Source: Rhizobium sp.
GTDB lineage: Bacteria > Pseudomonadota > Alphaproteobacteria > Rhizobiales > Rhizobiaceae
DNA length: 64,000 bases
Direction: 5' to 3'
Assembly (NCBI GenBank): GCA_028290545.1
Contig: JAQGJP010000020.1
Coordinates: 1-64,000, forward strand
The position numbers and the translations under genes were made by a program. Of the stretch, positions 1 through 8,280 are shown piece after piece (position 1 is the stretch's first letter; each line of letters starts with the position of its first letter). Under the pieces are notes generated by a model, which worked only from the letters and a program-made list of their open reading frames with translations, did no database searches and was not told the origin of the DNA.

Positions 1-180
1 ATACAGGCTCTCGGCGATACCCTCGCGGCGACACAGAGCCGCAATACTCTCCTCGCCACGCAGGCCCTCCAGCACGATGCGGATTTTGTCCTCGGCGGAA
101 TGATGCTTGCGCGTCGCACGCCGGATATCCTTGATGACCTGTTCTGCCGCCGGCTTCTGCGGCCCGGATTTCTGTCTCAT
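1..180 (-). CDS. IS3-family transposase OrfA (partial, runs off left edge)
   Basis: The minus strand reads an open frame from an ATG at 180 to the window edge, giving 60 residues that begin MRQKSGPQKPAAEQVIKDI. Residues about 25-60 (HHSAEDKIRIVLEGLRGEES, then CRREGI) match the helix-turn-helix N-terminus of OrfA from IS3/IS911-type transposases, the DNA-binding subunit normally joined to OrfB by programmed frameshift. Only the first part is inside the window, so I cannot tell whether the element is complete. It lies upstream of and divergent from the DeoR gene. Family assignment is from recognised motifs; the exact IS name is unknown. Confidence 0.75.
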   Translation of the reverse strand, partial: MRQKSGPQKPAAEQVIKDIRRATRKHHSAEDKIRIVLEGLRGEESIAALCRREGIAESLY

Positions 181-250
181 CTTCGCTTCCTTTGATTGGG
201 CTACGATGAACCAGAAATCCTCCCTTCTCAATTACCCGGCATTTGTCTCA
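1..250 (-). mobile_element. IS3-type insertion sequence, left end only
   Basis: The partial OrfA is preceded on the minus strand by about 70 bases of leader. Read on the minus strand the likely terminus at 250 starts TGAGACAAATGCCGGGTAA, a TGA-type end fitting IS3-family inverted repeats. The boundary is inferred, because the other end and the target duplication lie outside the window. Confidence 0.5.
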
Positions 251-445
251 AGGGCGTCGATGGCGGACAATCTAGGGTGACGTGCAAACATCTCGCCTGA
301 ATTCCGACAACGCGATTCCGCCGAATTGCGGATATTTTCTCCTACCTAATAACCGATCTGGGGAACAACCTTTCAAGAATTTTACCGTCTACTATCGGCC
401 CTGGGAAAAACCTCCCACCAAAATGCAAGGATCCCTAAAAGATTA
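251..445. other. Intergenic region between IS end and DeoR gene
   Basis: No open frame with coding character is seen in these bases. The sequence is moderately AT-rich compared with the genes around it and leads into the promoter-like TTGACA at 446. No stable hairpin with a T-run was noticed. Confidence 0.4.
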
Positions 446-476
446 TTGACATCCAATGCACGTTTATGCATGTTTA
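446..476 (+). promoter_or_regulatory. Promoter -35 and tandem 10-bp operator-like repeat of the DeoR gene
   Basis: TTGACA at 446-451 is a perfect -35 hexamer. It is followed at 457-476 by two head-to-tail 10-mers, TGCACGTTTA and TGCATGTTTA, differing at one base. Repeats of this sort between -35 and start codon suit autoregulation by the DeoR protein encoded just downstream. This is inference; the -10 element is not clear. The arrangement argues against translation starting at the in-frame ATG at 466, which lies inside the repeat. Confidence 0.4.
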
Positions 477-501
477 CGCCAATTCATACCGGATTCGAAT
501 C

Positions 502-1290
502 ATGTCCACCGAGCTCCTGCTGCACGAGCGGCAAAGCATCATACGCAAGCGGCTTGCCGACAAGGGCCGCGTCATCGCCACCGATCTGGCGCGGGAGTTC
601 TCGATTTCCGAGGACACGATACGCAGGGACCTGCGCGAGATGGCGGCGGCGGGACTGTGCAAGCGGGTTTATGGCGGCGCGCTTCCCGCGACACTGGAAG
701 AAGACAACAGCCTTCTCAACCGCCTGTCGATCAAACCGGAGCGCAAGGACGCGCTGGCCAAGGCTGCAGTTGCCGGTTTTCGCCCCGGCATGACCCTGTT
801 CATCGACGCCGGCACCACCAATCTGGCCATCGCCCAGGCAATTCCTGACGAGCTCGCGCTGACCGTCATCACCAACGCGCCGGTCGTGGCCGCCGCCCTG
901 CTCGACCGACGCAATATCAATGTGATCATGATCGGTGGACAGCTCGAGCGCAAATCCGGGGCCGTGCTCGGCTCCAGGGCCATGCAGGATGCGGCGAATT
1001 TTCATCCCGACATTTGCGTGCTCGGCAGCTGCGGCATCGATATCGACAGCGGCGTGACCGCTTCCTTCTACGAGGAAGCCGAATTCAAGCGCTTCATCTC
1101 CACACAAAGCAGAAAGGTGATGGCCGCCGTGACCAACGACAAGCTCGGTGTCCCCACACCGTTTGCGGTGATTCCGCTCGGCGGATGCAGCACGGTGATC
1201 ATCGAGCACGATGCCGATCCCGCCATGGTCAAGGCGATCGCCGGGCAGGGCATCGCGCTGGTCCGCGCCGGCGCGCCCCGTAAGGCGTGA
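502..1290 (+). CDS. DeoR/GlpR family transcriptional regulator
   Basis: This 262-residue protein has an N-terminal winged helix-turn-helix (about residues 7-60, with EFSISEDTIRRDLREM as recognition segment) and a C-terminal SIS-like sugar-phosphate sensor domain with the family motif IDAGTTNLAIA near residue 100. Such proteins usually repress sugar-catabolic genes and are released by a phosphorylated sugar. The start at 502 gives the usual MSTELLLHERQ family N-terminus; an ATG 36 bases upstream overlaps the putative operator and lacks a Shine-Dalgarno. The downstream MFS transporter, same strand and 119 bases away, is the likely target, but the ligand is unknown. Confidence 0.9.
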   Translation: MSTELLLHERQSIIRKRLADKGRVIATDLAREFSISEDTIRRDLREMAAAGLCKRVYGGALPATLEEDNSLLNRLSIKPERKDALAKAAVAGFRPGMTLFIDAGTTNLAIAQAIPDELALTVITNAPVVAAALLDRRNINVIMIGGQLERKSGAVLGSRAMQDAANFHPDICVLGSCGIDIDSGVTASFYEEAEFKRFISTQSRKVMAAVTNDKLGVPTPFAVIPLGGCSTVIIEHDADPAMVKAIAGQGIALVRAGAPRKA

Positions 1291-1409
1291 AGTTGTCGAC
1301 GCCCTGTCGCGAGCCGACTTCCGATTGAATTTGAAATCGCTTTCAGGCGCCTGATATGGCATTGAGGGCCAACACAATCCGCAAGACACGGATATTCTGG
1401 AGGACATAC

Positions 1410-2612
1410 ATGGCCGACCAATCCCTGCCGACGAGCCAGGCGCGACTCACCGGGAGCTATCCAAAGGAGCGGATTGCCGTCTGCCTGCTCTTTCTTGCCA
1501 ATGGCCTCTATATCGGCGCCTGGTCGCCAAAAGTGCCGGTGATTGCCAAAACGCTGGATCTTTCGCCCTTCTATGTCAGCCTGATCATGGTGTTCTTCGG
1601 CATCGGCTCGATTTCCATCATGCCGCTTTGCGGCGCCCGGATCGCCAAATACGGTTCCAGCATTCTTGCCAAGCTCACCGCGATCGTCTTCCTGCCAACC
1701 ATGCTGCTGATCACGCTGGCGCCCAACGTCTGGACGGCGGCAGCGGCGGTCTTCCTGTTCGGCGGCTTTGCCGGCGCGCTCGACGTTGCCATGAATGCCA
1801 ATGCCGTCGAGGTCGAAAAGTCGATGCGCAAGGCGATCATGTCGTCGAGCCACGCTTTCTGGAGCCTCGGCGCGCTGATCGGCTCGGCGGCCGGCGGTTT
1901 CATGATCGAGCAATTCGGCGCGCTGCAGCATGCGATCATCATCACTATCATCGATGCGATCCTGCTGATTGCCGCTTTCTCGATGATCCTGCATGACGGA
2001 CCGCATATCGAGGAAACCCACGCCGGTGCGGCGCCGAAGGCAAGCCTGTTCAAAAGCCCCCTGCCCTGGCTGATCGGCATCGTCGCGCTGTTCTGCATGG
2101 TGCAGGAAGGCATCGTCATCGACTGGTCGGCGCTCTATCTCAACACCGAACTCAACTCCAGCCTGACGCAGGCAGCACTCGCGGCCGGGGCTTTCCATGG
2201 CACGATGACCATCATGCGTTTTGCCGGCGACGGCATCCGCGACCGGCTGGGCGCCGTGCTGACGATGCGGATCTCGGGCGTCATCGCCTTTGTCGGCATG
2301 CTGCTCGCCGGCGTCGCGCCCAATGCCTATCTCGCCATCGCCGGGTTTGCACTGTCGGGGATCGGCATTTCCAACATGGTGCCGATCGCATTCTCCGCCG
2401 CGGGCAACCTGCCGGGCATGGCCAAGGGCGTCGGCCTGTCGGTCGTCACCATCATGGGCTATTCGGGCACGTTGTTCGCGCCGACCCTGTTCGGCTTCGT
2501 GGCGGAACATACCGGCTTTTCGGCGATCTATATCGGCACGCCGATGCTGTTGATCGTCGTGCTGGCGCTCTCCGGCCTTGCCCGCCATGCGGATGGAATC
2601 AGGGGACACTGA
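1410..2612 (+). CDS. MFS transporter, YbjJ-like
   Basis: This 400-residue polytopic protein has about 12 hydrophobic segments and shows the major-facilitator pattern with an internal loop around residue 200. It resembles the YbjJ/fucose-permease-like branch of the superfamily (GFAGALDVAMNANAVEVEKS in TM4-5). The start at 1410 is chosen because a GGAGG lies 8 bases upstream; a frame-open ATG at 1356 has no such site. Its position behind a DeoR regulator suggests import or export of a sugar or related compound, but the substrate cannot be read from sequence. Confidence 0.85.
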   Translation: MADQSLPTSQARLTGSYPKERIAVCLLFLANGLYIGAWSPKVPVIAKTLDLSPFYVSLIMVFFGIGSISIMPLCGARIAKYGSSILAKLTAIVFLPTMLLITLAPNVWTAAAAVFLFGGFAGALDVAMNANAVEVEKSMRKAIMSSSHAFWSLGALIGSAAGGFMIEQFGALQHAIIITIIDAILLIAAFSMILHDGPHIEETHAGAAPKASLFKSPLPWLIGIVALFCMVQEGIVIDWSALYLNTELNSSLTQAALAAGAFHGTMTIMRFAGDGIRDRLGAVLTMRISGVIAFVGMLLAGVAPNAYLAIAGFALSGIGISNMVPIAFSAAGNLPGMAKGVGLSVVTIMGYSGTLFAPTLFGFVAEHTGFSAIYIGTPMLLIVVLALSGLARHADGIRGH

Positions 2613-2707
2613 GTCGTACCAGCCATACGGCTTTTTGGCCCTTATGCCTTGTTTCGACAGCGCAAACATGGTTGACCTTTGAACCTGATGTTTGGCGAGG
2701 GAAGATC

Positions 2708-3307
2708 ATGTCGTCCGAAGCGCTCGTGGTGATCGATATCCAGAACGATTTCTGCCCCGGCGGCGCGCTTGCCGTCGAGGCCGGCGACACGATCATCCCG
2801 CTGGTCAACCGGTTGATCGGCCGTTTCGAACATGTGGTGCTGACCCAGGACTGGCACCCGGCCGGCCATTCGAGTTTCGCCTCGACGCACAGTGGCAAGA
2901 GCCCGTTTGAGACCGTCGCCATGCCCTATGGCGAGCAGACGCTGTGGCCGGATCATTGCATCCAGGGAACGGATGGCGCCGAATTCCATGCCGCGCTCGA
3001 ATGGACCAAGGCCGAGATCGTCATCCGCAAGGGTTTCAGGCCCGGCATCGACTCCTATTCCGCCTTCTTCGAGAATGACCACACGACACCGACGGGTCTC
3101 AGCGGCTATCTGAAGGAGCGCGGAATTACGAAAATCACGCTTTGCGGGCTGGCAACGGATTTCTGCGTCGCCTTTTCGGCCATCGACGCGGTCAACAGCG
3201 GGTTTGCAACAGAGGTCGTCCTGGACGCCTGCCGGGGGATCGACCTCGGCGGATCGATAGCGGCAATGACTGACACGATGAAAGCGGCAGGCGTAAAGCT
3301 CATATAA
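2708..3307 (+). CDS. pncA: Nicotinamidase / pyrazinamidase
   Basis: This 199-residue isochorismatase-fold amidase hydrolyses nicotinamide to nicotinate in NAD salvage. Visible signatures are the N-terminal [12 protein letters not shown] with catalytic Asp10, the metal-binding [14 protein letters not shown] segment, the catalytic Lys in VIRKG and the nucleophilic Cys in GLATDFC. The start at 2708 gives the standard N-terminus and follows a GAGGGAAG site; the 12-residue upstream extension is not conserved. The gene lies 20 bases before pncB, so the two consecutive salvage enzymes are probably cotranscribed. Confidence 0.95.
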   Translation: MSSEALVVIDIQNDFCPGGALAVEAGDTIIPLVNRLIGRFEHVVLTQDWHPAGHSSFASTHSGKSPFETVAMPYGEQTLWPDHCIQGTDGAEFHAALEWTKAEIVIRKGFRPGIDSYSAFFENDHTTPTGLSGYLKERGITKITLCGLATDFCVAFSAIDAVNSGFATEVVLDACRGIDLGGSIAAMTDTMKAAGVKLI

Positions 3308-3327
3308 GCCGTCCAAGGGAGGGCCGC

Positions 3328-4635
3328 ATGGCGGCAAAGACTGATATCGCCCGACGGGTGTGGAACCACACATGGAAGCTCGATCCGATCGTCCGCAGCC
3401 TGCTGGACACCGATTTCTACAAGCTGCTCATGCTGCAGATGATCTGGAAGCTGCATCCCGAGGTGACCGCGACGTTTTCGGTGATCAACCGCACCAGGAC
3501 GGTGCGGCTTTCCGACGACATCGACGAGCAGGAATTGCGCGATCAACTCGATCATTGCCGCGAACTGCGGTTCACGAAGAAGGAAATGATCTGGCTGGCG
3601 GGTAACAGCTTCTACGGCCGCAAGCAGATTTTCGAACCGGAATTCCTCGCATGGCTCGCCAATTTCCGGCTTCCGGAATATCAGCTGGAGCGCAAGGACG
3701 GACAATACGAACTGCATTTCGAGGGCCGCTGGATGGAAACCACGATGTGGGAGATCCCGGCGCTGGCGATCATCAACGAACTGCGTTCGCGCGCGGCGCT
3801 GAAGGGGCTCGGGCAATTCACGCTCGATATCATCTATGCGCGGGCGAAATCGCGCATGTGGGACAAGGTGCAGCGTCTGCGTCAATATCCGGGCCTGCGG
3901 ATATCCGACTTCGGCACGCGCCGGCGACACTCGTTCCTGTGGCAGCGCTGGTGCGTGGAGGCCCTGAAGGAAGGTATCGGCCCGGCCTTCACCGGCACGT
4001 CGAACGTGCTGCTCGCCATGGACACCGATCTGGAAGCCGTCGGCACCAATGCCCACGAATTGCCGATGGTGAAAGCTGCCCTTGCCGAGACCGACGAAGC
4101 GCTGGGACAGGCGCCCTACAAGGTGCTTGAGGACTGGACCCAGCTTTACGGCGGCAACCTGCTGATCGTCCTGCCGGACGCATTCGGCACGGCGGCTTTC
4201 CTGCGCGACGCCCCGGACTGGGTGGCCGACTGGACCGGCTTCCGGCCCGACAGCGCGCCGCCGATCGAAGGCGGGGAAAAGATCCTCGCCTGGTGGAAGG
4301 CGCATGGCCGCGACCCGAGGGAGAAGCTGCTGATCTTCTCCGACGGACTCGACGTCGATACGATCATCGAGACCTACAAGCATTTCCAGGGCCGCGTACG
4401 GATGAGTTTCGGCTGGGGCACCAACCTCACCAACGACTTTTATGATTGCGCCCCGGACGGCGTTGACGGGCTCGACCCGATCTCGGTGGTCTGCAAGGTG
4501 ACCGAGGCCAATGGCCGGCCGGCGGTGAAGCTTTCGGACAATCCGCGCAAGGCGACCGGCGAACCCGCGGAGGTCGAACGCTACAAGCGCTTCTTCGGCA
4601 CCGAGGACTTCCACGAGCTGCTGGTCAAGGTCTGA
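3328..4635 (+). CDS. pncB: Nicotinate phosphoribosyltransferase
   Basis: This 435-residue enzyme converts nicotinate and PRPP to nicotinate mononucleotide, the step after PncA. Family motifs seen are [13 protein letters not shown] near residue 30, FGTRRRHS with the phosphorylatable His near residue 195, and GTSNVLLA followed by [10 protein letters not shown]. Length matches proteobacterial PncB. A GGGAGG site sits at the expected distance from the ATG. An 11-bp perfect dyad at 4656-4692 follows the stop and could end this transcript, though it has no T-run. Confidence 0.95.
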   Translation: MAAKTDIARRVWNHTWKLDPIVRSLLDTDFYKLLMLQMIWKLHPEVTATFSVINRTRTVRLSDDIDEQELRDQLDHCRELRFTKKEMIWLAGNSFYGRKQIFEPEFLAWLANFRLPEYQLERKDGQYELHFEGRWMETTMWEIPALAIINELRSRAALKGLGQFTLDIIYARAKSRMWDKVQRLRQYPGLRISDFGTRRRHSFLWQRWCVEALKEGIGPAFTGTSNVLLAMDTDLEAVGTNAHELPMVKAALAETDEALGQAPYKVLEDWTQLYGGNLLIVLPDAFGTAAFLRDAPDWVADWTGFRPDSAPPIEGGEKILAWWKAHGRDPREKLLIFSDGLDVDTIIETYKHFQGRVRMSFGWGTNLTNDFYDCAPDGVDGLDPISVVCKVTEANGRPAVKLSDNPRKATGEPAEVERYKRFFGTEDFHELLVKV

Positions 4636-4655
4636 TCGATTTCCATCACGAAAAG

Positions 4656-4692
4656 TTGTCGCAGTTTGTCGATTTTTGCAGAACTGCGACAA
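4656..4692. promoter_or_regulatory. 11-bp perfect inverted repeat between pncB and the bfd promoter
   Basis: Arms TTGTCGCAGTT (4656-4666) and AACTGCGACAA (4682-4692) are exact reverse complements around a 15-base loop. No T-run follows, so a standard intrinsic terminator is not supported. The right arm ends 8 bases before the bfd -35 box, which would suit an operator. The protein that would bind is not known. Confidence 0.45.
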
Positions 4693-4700
4693 ACCTTATC

Positions 4701-4730
4701 TTGACATAAGCACTCTCCTTTTGATTATAG
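4701..4730 (+). promoter_or_regulatory. Sigma-70 promoter of bfd
   Basis: A perfect -35 TTGACA (4701-4706) is followed after 17 bases by ATTATA (4724-4729) as -10. It lies 36 bases before the bfd start codon. Confidence 0.55.
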
Positions 4731-4765
4731 AGAGATCGTAAAGGGATTGAGCGGATTCTCCGGCC

Positions 4766-5074
4766 ATGATGGTTTGCAGTTGCAATGTCATTACCGACAG
4801 GGACATCAGGGAAGTGATCATATCATTTCTCGATGACGACTGCTGGCAGCTGATCGTGCCGGGCAAGGTCTATCACGCCATGCAGAAGCGTGGACGCTGC
4901 TGCGGCTGTTTCCCGAACGTCGTCGACATCATCGTCAAGACGACCGAGGAATATCACGCGATGCGCCGTTCCGAGGGCTTGGAAGTCGTCGATTTCATGG
5001 AGCGCCTGAAGCGCTTCCATCACGAGCAGAAGACCGCGATCATCGAACGCCGCCAGCGCATCCAGGCCGCTTGA
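4766..5074 (+). CDS. bfd: Bacterioferritin-associated ferredoxin, [2Fe-2S]
   Basis: This small protein (102 residues) donates electrons to bacterioferritin so that stored iron can be released. It has the Bfd ligand pattern: C4 and C6 in VCSCNV, and C45/C48 in RCCGCF. Length exceeds the E. coli 64-residue form by a C-terminal helical tail, as is common in rhizobia. The second ATG at 4769 is an equally possible start. It lies directly upstream of bfr, and functional pairing is clear although a 140-base gap with its own control element separates them. Confidence 0.9.
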   Translation: MMVCSCNVITDRDIREVIISFLDDDCWQLIVPGKVYHAMQKRGRCCGCFPNVVDIIVKTTEEYHAMRRSEGLEVVDFMERLKRFHHEQKTAIIERRQRIQAA

Positions 5075-5128
5075 ATTCTTCCATACGCGGTGTTGCCCCC
5101 TCGGCGTACAATTTCATCCATCCAATTC

Positions 5129-5145
5129 TTTGGAATGATTCTAAA
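5129..5145 (+). promoter_or_regulatory. Irr box (iron control element) upstream of bfr
   Basis: The palindrome TTTGGAA-TGA-TTCTAAA matches the rhizobial ICE/Irr consensus TTTAGAA-N3-TTCTAAA with one mismatch. Irr is the heme-sensing Fur-family regulator known to repress iron storage genes such as bfr under iron limitation in Rhizobiales. Its place 70 bases before the bfr start fits that role. Confidence 0.7.
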
Positions 5146-5214
5146 GGCGCTCGACATTTCTGGCCGTTCCTGATTTTATCCGCTCAGAGAAACGTCAAAT
5201 AAGGAGTGTTCATC

Positions 5215-5700
5215 ATGAAGGGCGATGCAAAAGTCATCGAGCGCCTCAATCAGGCGCTGTTCCTGGAGCTTGGTGCAGTCAACCAGTATTGGGTGCACTA
5301 TCGCCTTCTCGAGGACTGGGGGTACCAGAAGCTTGCCAAGAAGGAGCGGGCCGAATCGATCGAGGAAATGCACCATGCCGACCGTCTGGTCGCGCGAATC
5401 ATTTTCCTTGAGGGCCACCCGAACCTGCAGACGCTTGCGCCACTGCGCATCGGCCAGACGGTCAAGGAAGTCCTCGAATCCGATCTCGCCGGCGAGTATG
5501 ATGCCCGTACCGCCTACAAGGCTTCCCGCGATATCTGCCACGAGGCTGGTGACTATGTCAGCATGAACCTGTTTGAAGATCTTCTGAAGGACGAGGAAGG
5601 TCATATCGACTTCCTCGAGACGCAGATCGAACTGCTGAGCAAGATCGGCGAAGAGCGTTACGGCTTGCTGAATGCCGAATCGGCCGACAAGGCGGAATAA
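5215..5700 (+). CDS. bfr: Bacterioferritin
   Basis: This 161-residue heme-binding ferritin forms a 24-subunit shell and oxidises and stores iron. From the chosen start the heme ligand falls at Met52 as in the family, with ferroxidase residues E18, E51 and H54 in place and the C-terminal [10 protein letters not shown] segment supplying E127/H130. The ATG at 5215 is preferred over an in-frame GTG at 5206 because AAGGAG at 5201-5206 is correctly spaced from it. Regulation is probably by Irr through the box at 5129-5145. A strong terminator follows. Confidence 0.96.
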   Translation: MKGDAKVIERLNQALFLELGAVNQYWVHYRLLEDWGYQKLAKKERAESIEEMHHADRLVARIIFLEGHPNLQTLAPLRIGQTVKEVLESDLAGEYDARTAYKASRDICHEAGDYVSMNLFEDLLKDEEGHIDFLETQIELLSKIGEERYGLLNAESADKAE

Positions 5701-5723
5701 TTTTCATTATCCGATATGAAGAC

Positions 5724-5756
5724 AGCCCTCGTCCGGCAACGGACGGGGGCTTTTTT
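5724..5756. terminator. Intrinsic terminator between convergent bfr and DoxX gene
   Basis: An 11-bp GC-rich stem (GCCCTCGTCCG pairing CGGACGGGGGC, one G-U) with a GCAA tetraloop is followed by TTTTTT. It ends bfr and lies against the 3' end of the convergent DoxX gene. Confidence 0.85.
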
Positions 5757-5760
5757 GAGT

Positions 5761-6156
5761 TCAGGCAGCTTTCCGCTGCGCGTCGATGCTCCACGGGCCG
5801 GGGCCGGCGAAGAAGATGTAGAGAAACAGGAAACAGTAGAGAATGGCTGCGTCGCCACCGTTGAGAACCGGGAAAAAGCTGTTCGGCGCATGCGCGAGGA
5901 AATAGGCGAACGCCATCGTTCCCGACGCGATAAATGCGGCGGGCCGTGTGAACAGGCCGAGAGCGATCAGCGCGCCGGCGATCAGTTCCACCACGCCGGC
6001 GTTCCAGCCCATTGAGAACATCGGCGGGTTCAAGTCGCTTGCGGGAAAGCCGAGCAGTTTCGCTGATCCGTGAGCGAGGAAAATCAAACCGGCCACGATA
6101 CGGACGATGCTCAGGACGCGCGGGGACCATGCGTCCAGGGTGTTCGGGAAAGCCAT
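5761..6156 (-). CDS. DoxX family membrane protein
   Basis: This 131-residue inner-membrane protein has four hydrophobic segments, beginning VLSIVRIVAGLIFLAHGSAK, the typical DoxX first helix. Family members often act in redox or sulfur metabolism, but no defined reaction can be assigned here. AAGGAG lies 5-6 bases before the ATG. The gene is convergent with bfr and is preceded by an 8-bp dyad (TTAAGCCG at 6191-6198, CGGCTTAA at 6227-6234) that may be an operator or the end of the rppH transcript. Confidence 0.88.
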   Translation of the reverse strand: MAFPNTLDAWSPRVLSIVRIVAGLIFLAHGSAKLLGFPASDLNPPMFSMGWNAGVVELIAGALIALGLFTRPAAFIASGTMAFAYFLAHAPNSFFPVLNGGDAAILYCFLFLYIFFAGPGPWSIDAQRKAA

Positions 6157-6190
6157 TCAAACTCCTTCAATCTTAACTTCAAAACTCCTC

Positions 6191-6234
6191 TTAAGCCGTC
6201 ATAGACATGGAGCGACGTTATGTCACCGGCTTAA
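6191..6234. repeat. Inverted repeat between rppH and DoxX gene
   Basis: TTAAGCCG (6191-6198) and CGGCTTAA (6227-6234) are perfect complements separated by 28 bases. No T-run adjoins either side. It could be an operator for the DoxX gene or a weak terminator of the upstream operon. Confidence 0.35.
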
Positions 6235-6281
6235 TCAGTCACGATTGATAAGATTTCCGTGATTTGCGCTTGATTTTCCGA

Positions 6282-6806
6282 TCAGGCCCCGACGCCGGAC
6301 AGATGGGCGAACTCGGCCACCACTCTATCGTAGATGGCGCGCTTGAAGTCTACGATCAGCCCCGGCAGTTCATCCATCGGTTTCCATTCCCACTGGTCGA
6401 ATTCGGCCTCATGGCCGCCGGGCGGAGGATTGATGGCGATTTCGCTGTCCTCGCCCTCGAAACGGAAGGCGAACCAAGCCTGGGTCTGGCCGCGATACTT
6501 GCCCTTGAGGCCGATGCCGATCAGATGCTCGGGCAGATCGTAATTGATCCATTCGCTGGCACGGCCGATCAGCTTCGCTGAAACAATGCCGGTTTCCTCA
6601 TAGAGCTCCCGGACTGCCGCAATCTCCGGATCCTCGCCCTCGTCGATGCCGCCTTGCGGCATCTGCCAGAGCTGCGGCGAACCGTCATACTCGGAATTGC
6701 CGATCGGAATGCGCCGTCCCGCCCAGACGAGTCCGTCCCTGTTCAGCACCATGATGCCGACACAGGGACGATAGGGCAGGTCTTCCGCTTTGATTTTTTT
6801 GCTCAT
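6282..6806 (-). CDS. rppH: RNA pyrophosphohydrolase (Nudix)
   Basis: This 174-residue Nudix hydrolase removes pyrophosphate from triphosphorylated mRNA 5' ends and starts RNase E-dependent decay. The Nudix box is complete: [20 protein letters not shown] followed by TGI. The N-terminal segment [13 protein letters not shown] is typical of the RppH/NudH branch. The ATG at 6806 is used; the frame extends 9 bases further to a GTG. It ends the minus-strand run from rsfS, with a 179-base repeat-containing gap before it. Confidence 0.93.
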   Translation of the reverse strand: MSKKIKAEDLPYRPCVGIMVLNRDGLVWAGRRIPIGNSEYDGSPQLWQMPQGGIDEGEDPEIAAVRELYEETGIVSAKLIGRASEWINYDLPEHLIGIGLKGKYRGQTQAWFAFRFEGEDSEIAINPPPGGHEAEFDQWEWKPMDELPGLIVDFKRAIYDRVVAEFAHLSGVGA

Positions 6807-6840
6807 CTGAATCACTCTATTCTTTCAATTTCAATAACAG

Positions 6841-6970
6841 GAGTCCCTTCCCCACAAGGGGTGGGGCTTAACTTGCCGCTCCCCCTTCGCCAACAACAAC
6901 GTCGTACGCAGCGAGAGGCAGGTATATGCCGGTGAGGCAATCTAGCCTCCCCTTTTTGGGGAGGGGAATC
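6841..6970. repeat. Degenerate palindromic intergenic element (MITE-like)
   Basis: The two ends are imperfect inverted repeats of about 27 bases, each itself a GC-rich hairpin: CCCC-ACAA-GGGG near 6851, and CCTCCCC (6946-6952) with GGGGAGG (6958-6964) around five T. It occupies almost the whole rppH/yibQ gap. Its make-up resembles rhizobial intergenic mosaic elements; family membership was not tested. Confidence 0.45.
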
Positions 6971-6985
6971 ATATCCAGTCAACAC

Positions 6986-8218
6986 TCAATTCGGAACTTC
7001 TGTCAGTGCGGAAACGCCGACGATTTCAATGCCGCGATCGCCCGCTTCCTTTGCCCATTCGGCGATCGCATCGACGCTCTCGTCGAAGCCGGACGCAACG
7101 CCGATCGCGGTGCCTTTCCGGAAGGCGATGCGCTCCAGTTCATCAAGCTTCTTCAGAATGGCGGCCTTGTTCACCTCACCGTCCAGCACAACATCGGCAA
7201 ACGCATGCGGCATGGTGAATGCCTTGGCATAGGTCGCCGACAGCGACTGCGCCGAGGAGCCGTCGTCCAGAAACAGCAGTCCGCGCTGGCCGATATCGCG
7301 CATGACAGGCTCCAGCGCTGAAGGGTTTGCCAGCAGCTGCCCGCCGAGATAATTCATGATGCCGGTATAATTGGTCATCTTGGCCATGGATTGATGCAGC
7401 AGCGCTATGTTCTGATCCGGCGCATTGGCGTGGATCAAGGTCAGTGGGCCGGGATCGTTATCCGGATAATCAAACGGCTCCATTGGCACCTGCAGCAGGA
7501 TTTCATGGCCGCCGCGGCGCGCCTCGGGCATCCAGCGCCCCAACGAATTGCCATTGGCGGCAAAAGCGAGCGTGATCTCCTCCGGCAGGATTTTCAACGC
7601 GCGCTGGGTGCTGGTCTGGCTGAGGCCGAGTCCGCCGATGACGATGGCAATCCGCGTGCCGCGCGCGCCCGACCACGGCCGGGCATAGCGCTCGAACGAA
7701 CGCAATCCGTCGACCGAGATCACGGGCAATTTGCCGTCGGGCGTATCCTCGATCAGGTCCGGATCCGGAATTGCCGCCGCCTTGACGTCCTGCGGCCCGT
7801 TGGCTTTTGCATCGATGATGACAGGACCATCCTTGTTGCGATCCTTCGGGGTGATCTTGGTGACGATAGAGCCGTCTTCCATCACCTGCCGTTCGACATT
7901 GGCGCCATCGGTCGGCTTCGAACGGGTGAGCTTGTCGAATTGGGTGGGATCGCTTTCGGCCGTCTTGACGTCCGGGACCGGCTCTTGATCAACAATCGGA
8001 TCGGTCTTTTTCTCGAGCCGGGCGACTTCCGGCTTCTCGAGCTTGTCCGGACGCATCGTCGGGTAGATCGAGATCGCCGCGATACCGACAACGGCCAGGG
8101 CGGTGAAGAAGCGGCCATAGGTAAAGACCTTCCGTCTTTCCCTAGGCGGCTTCCTGTCCTGGCCCAGAGGCGAATGAATGCCGGAGTTCAAGGGTGCCGC
8201 CCGCCGTTCGCCATCCAA
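6986..8218 (-). CDS. Divergent polysaccharide deacetylase family protein (YibQ-like)
   Basis: This 410-residue protein has a proline/arginine-rich N-terminus, one membrane helix (about residues 37-55, FFTALAVVGIAAISIYP) and a long acidic linker. Its C-terminal domain starts near residue 185 (GARGTRIAIVIGGLGLS) and continues with EITLAFAANG and PMEPFDYPDNDPGPLTL, characteristic of the divergent polysaccharide deacetylase (DUF610/YibQ) family. In E. coli yibQ also follows envC, so the envC-ctpA-yibQ order supports a role at the cell wall. Activity on peptidoglycan is inferred, not shown. Confidence 0.88.
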   Translation of the reverse strand: MDGERRAAPLNSGIHSPLGQDRKPPRERRKVFTYGRFFTALAVVGIAAISIYPTMRPDKLEKPEVARLEKKTDPIVDQEPVPDVKTAESDPTQFDKLTRSKPTDGANVERQVMEDGSIVTKITPKDRNKDGPVIIDAKANGPQDVKAAAIPDPDLIEDTPDGKLPVISVDGLRSFERYARPWSGARGTRIAIVIGGLGLSQTSTQRALKILPEEITLAFAANGNSLGRWMPEARRGGHEILLQVPMEPFDYPDNDPGPLTLIHANAPDQNIALLHQSMAKMTNYTGIMNYLGGQLLANPSALEPVMRDIGQRGLLFLDDGSSAQSLSATYAKAFTMPHAFADVVLDGEVNKAAILKKLDELERIAFRKGTAIGVASGFDESVDAIAEWAKEAGDRGIEIVGVSALTEVPN

Positions 8219-8280
8219 AACAAATAAAATAGCAATTCAAAGGAATGCGGCGGGATTTGCATCCCGCCGCGATTGTCGGA

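Noticed and set aside
1068..2669. 533-codon minus-strand frame opposite the MFS gene
   Set aside because: It is a shadow of a high-GC gene: residues are His/Arg/Gln/Asp-rich without fold, and the plus-strand frame is a clear transporter.
3106..4692. 528-codon minus-strand frame opposite pncB
   Set aside because: Antisense shadow; no family resemblance and no ribosome site, while pncB is certain.
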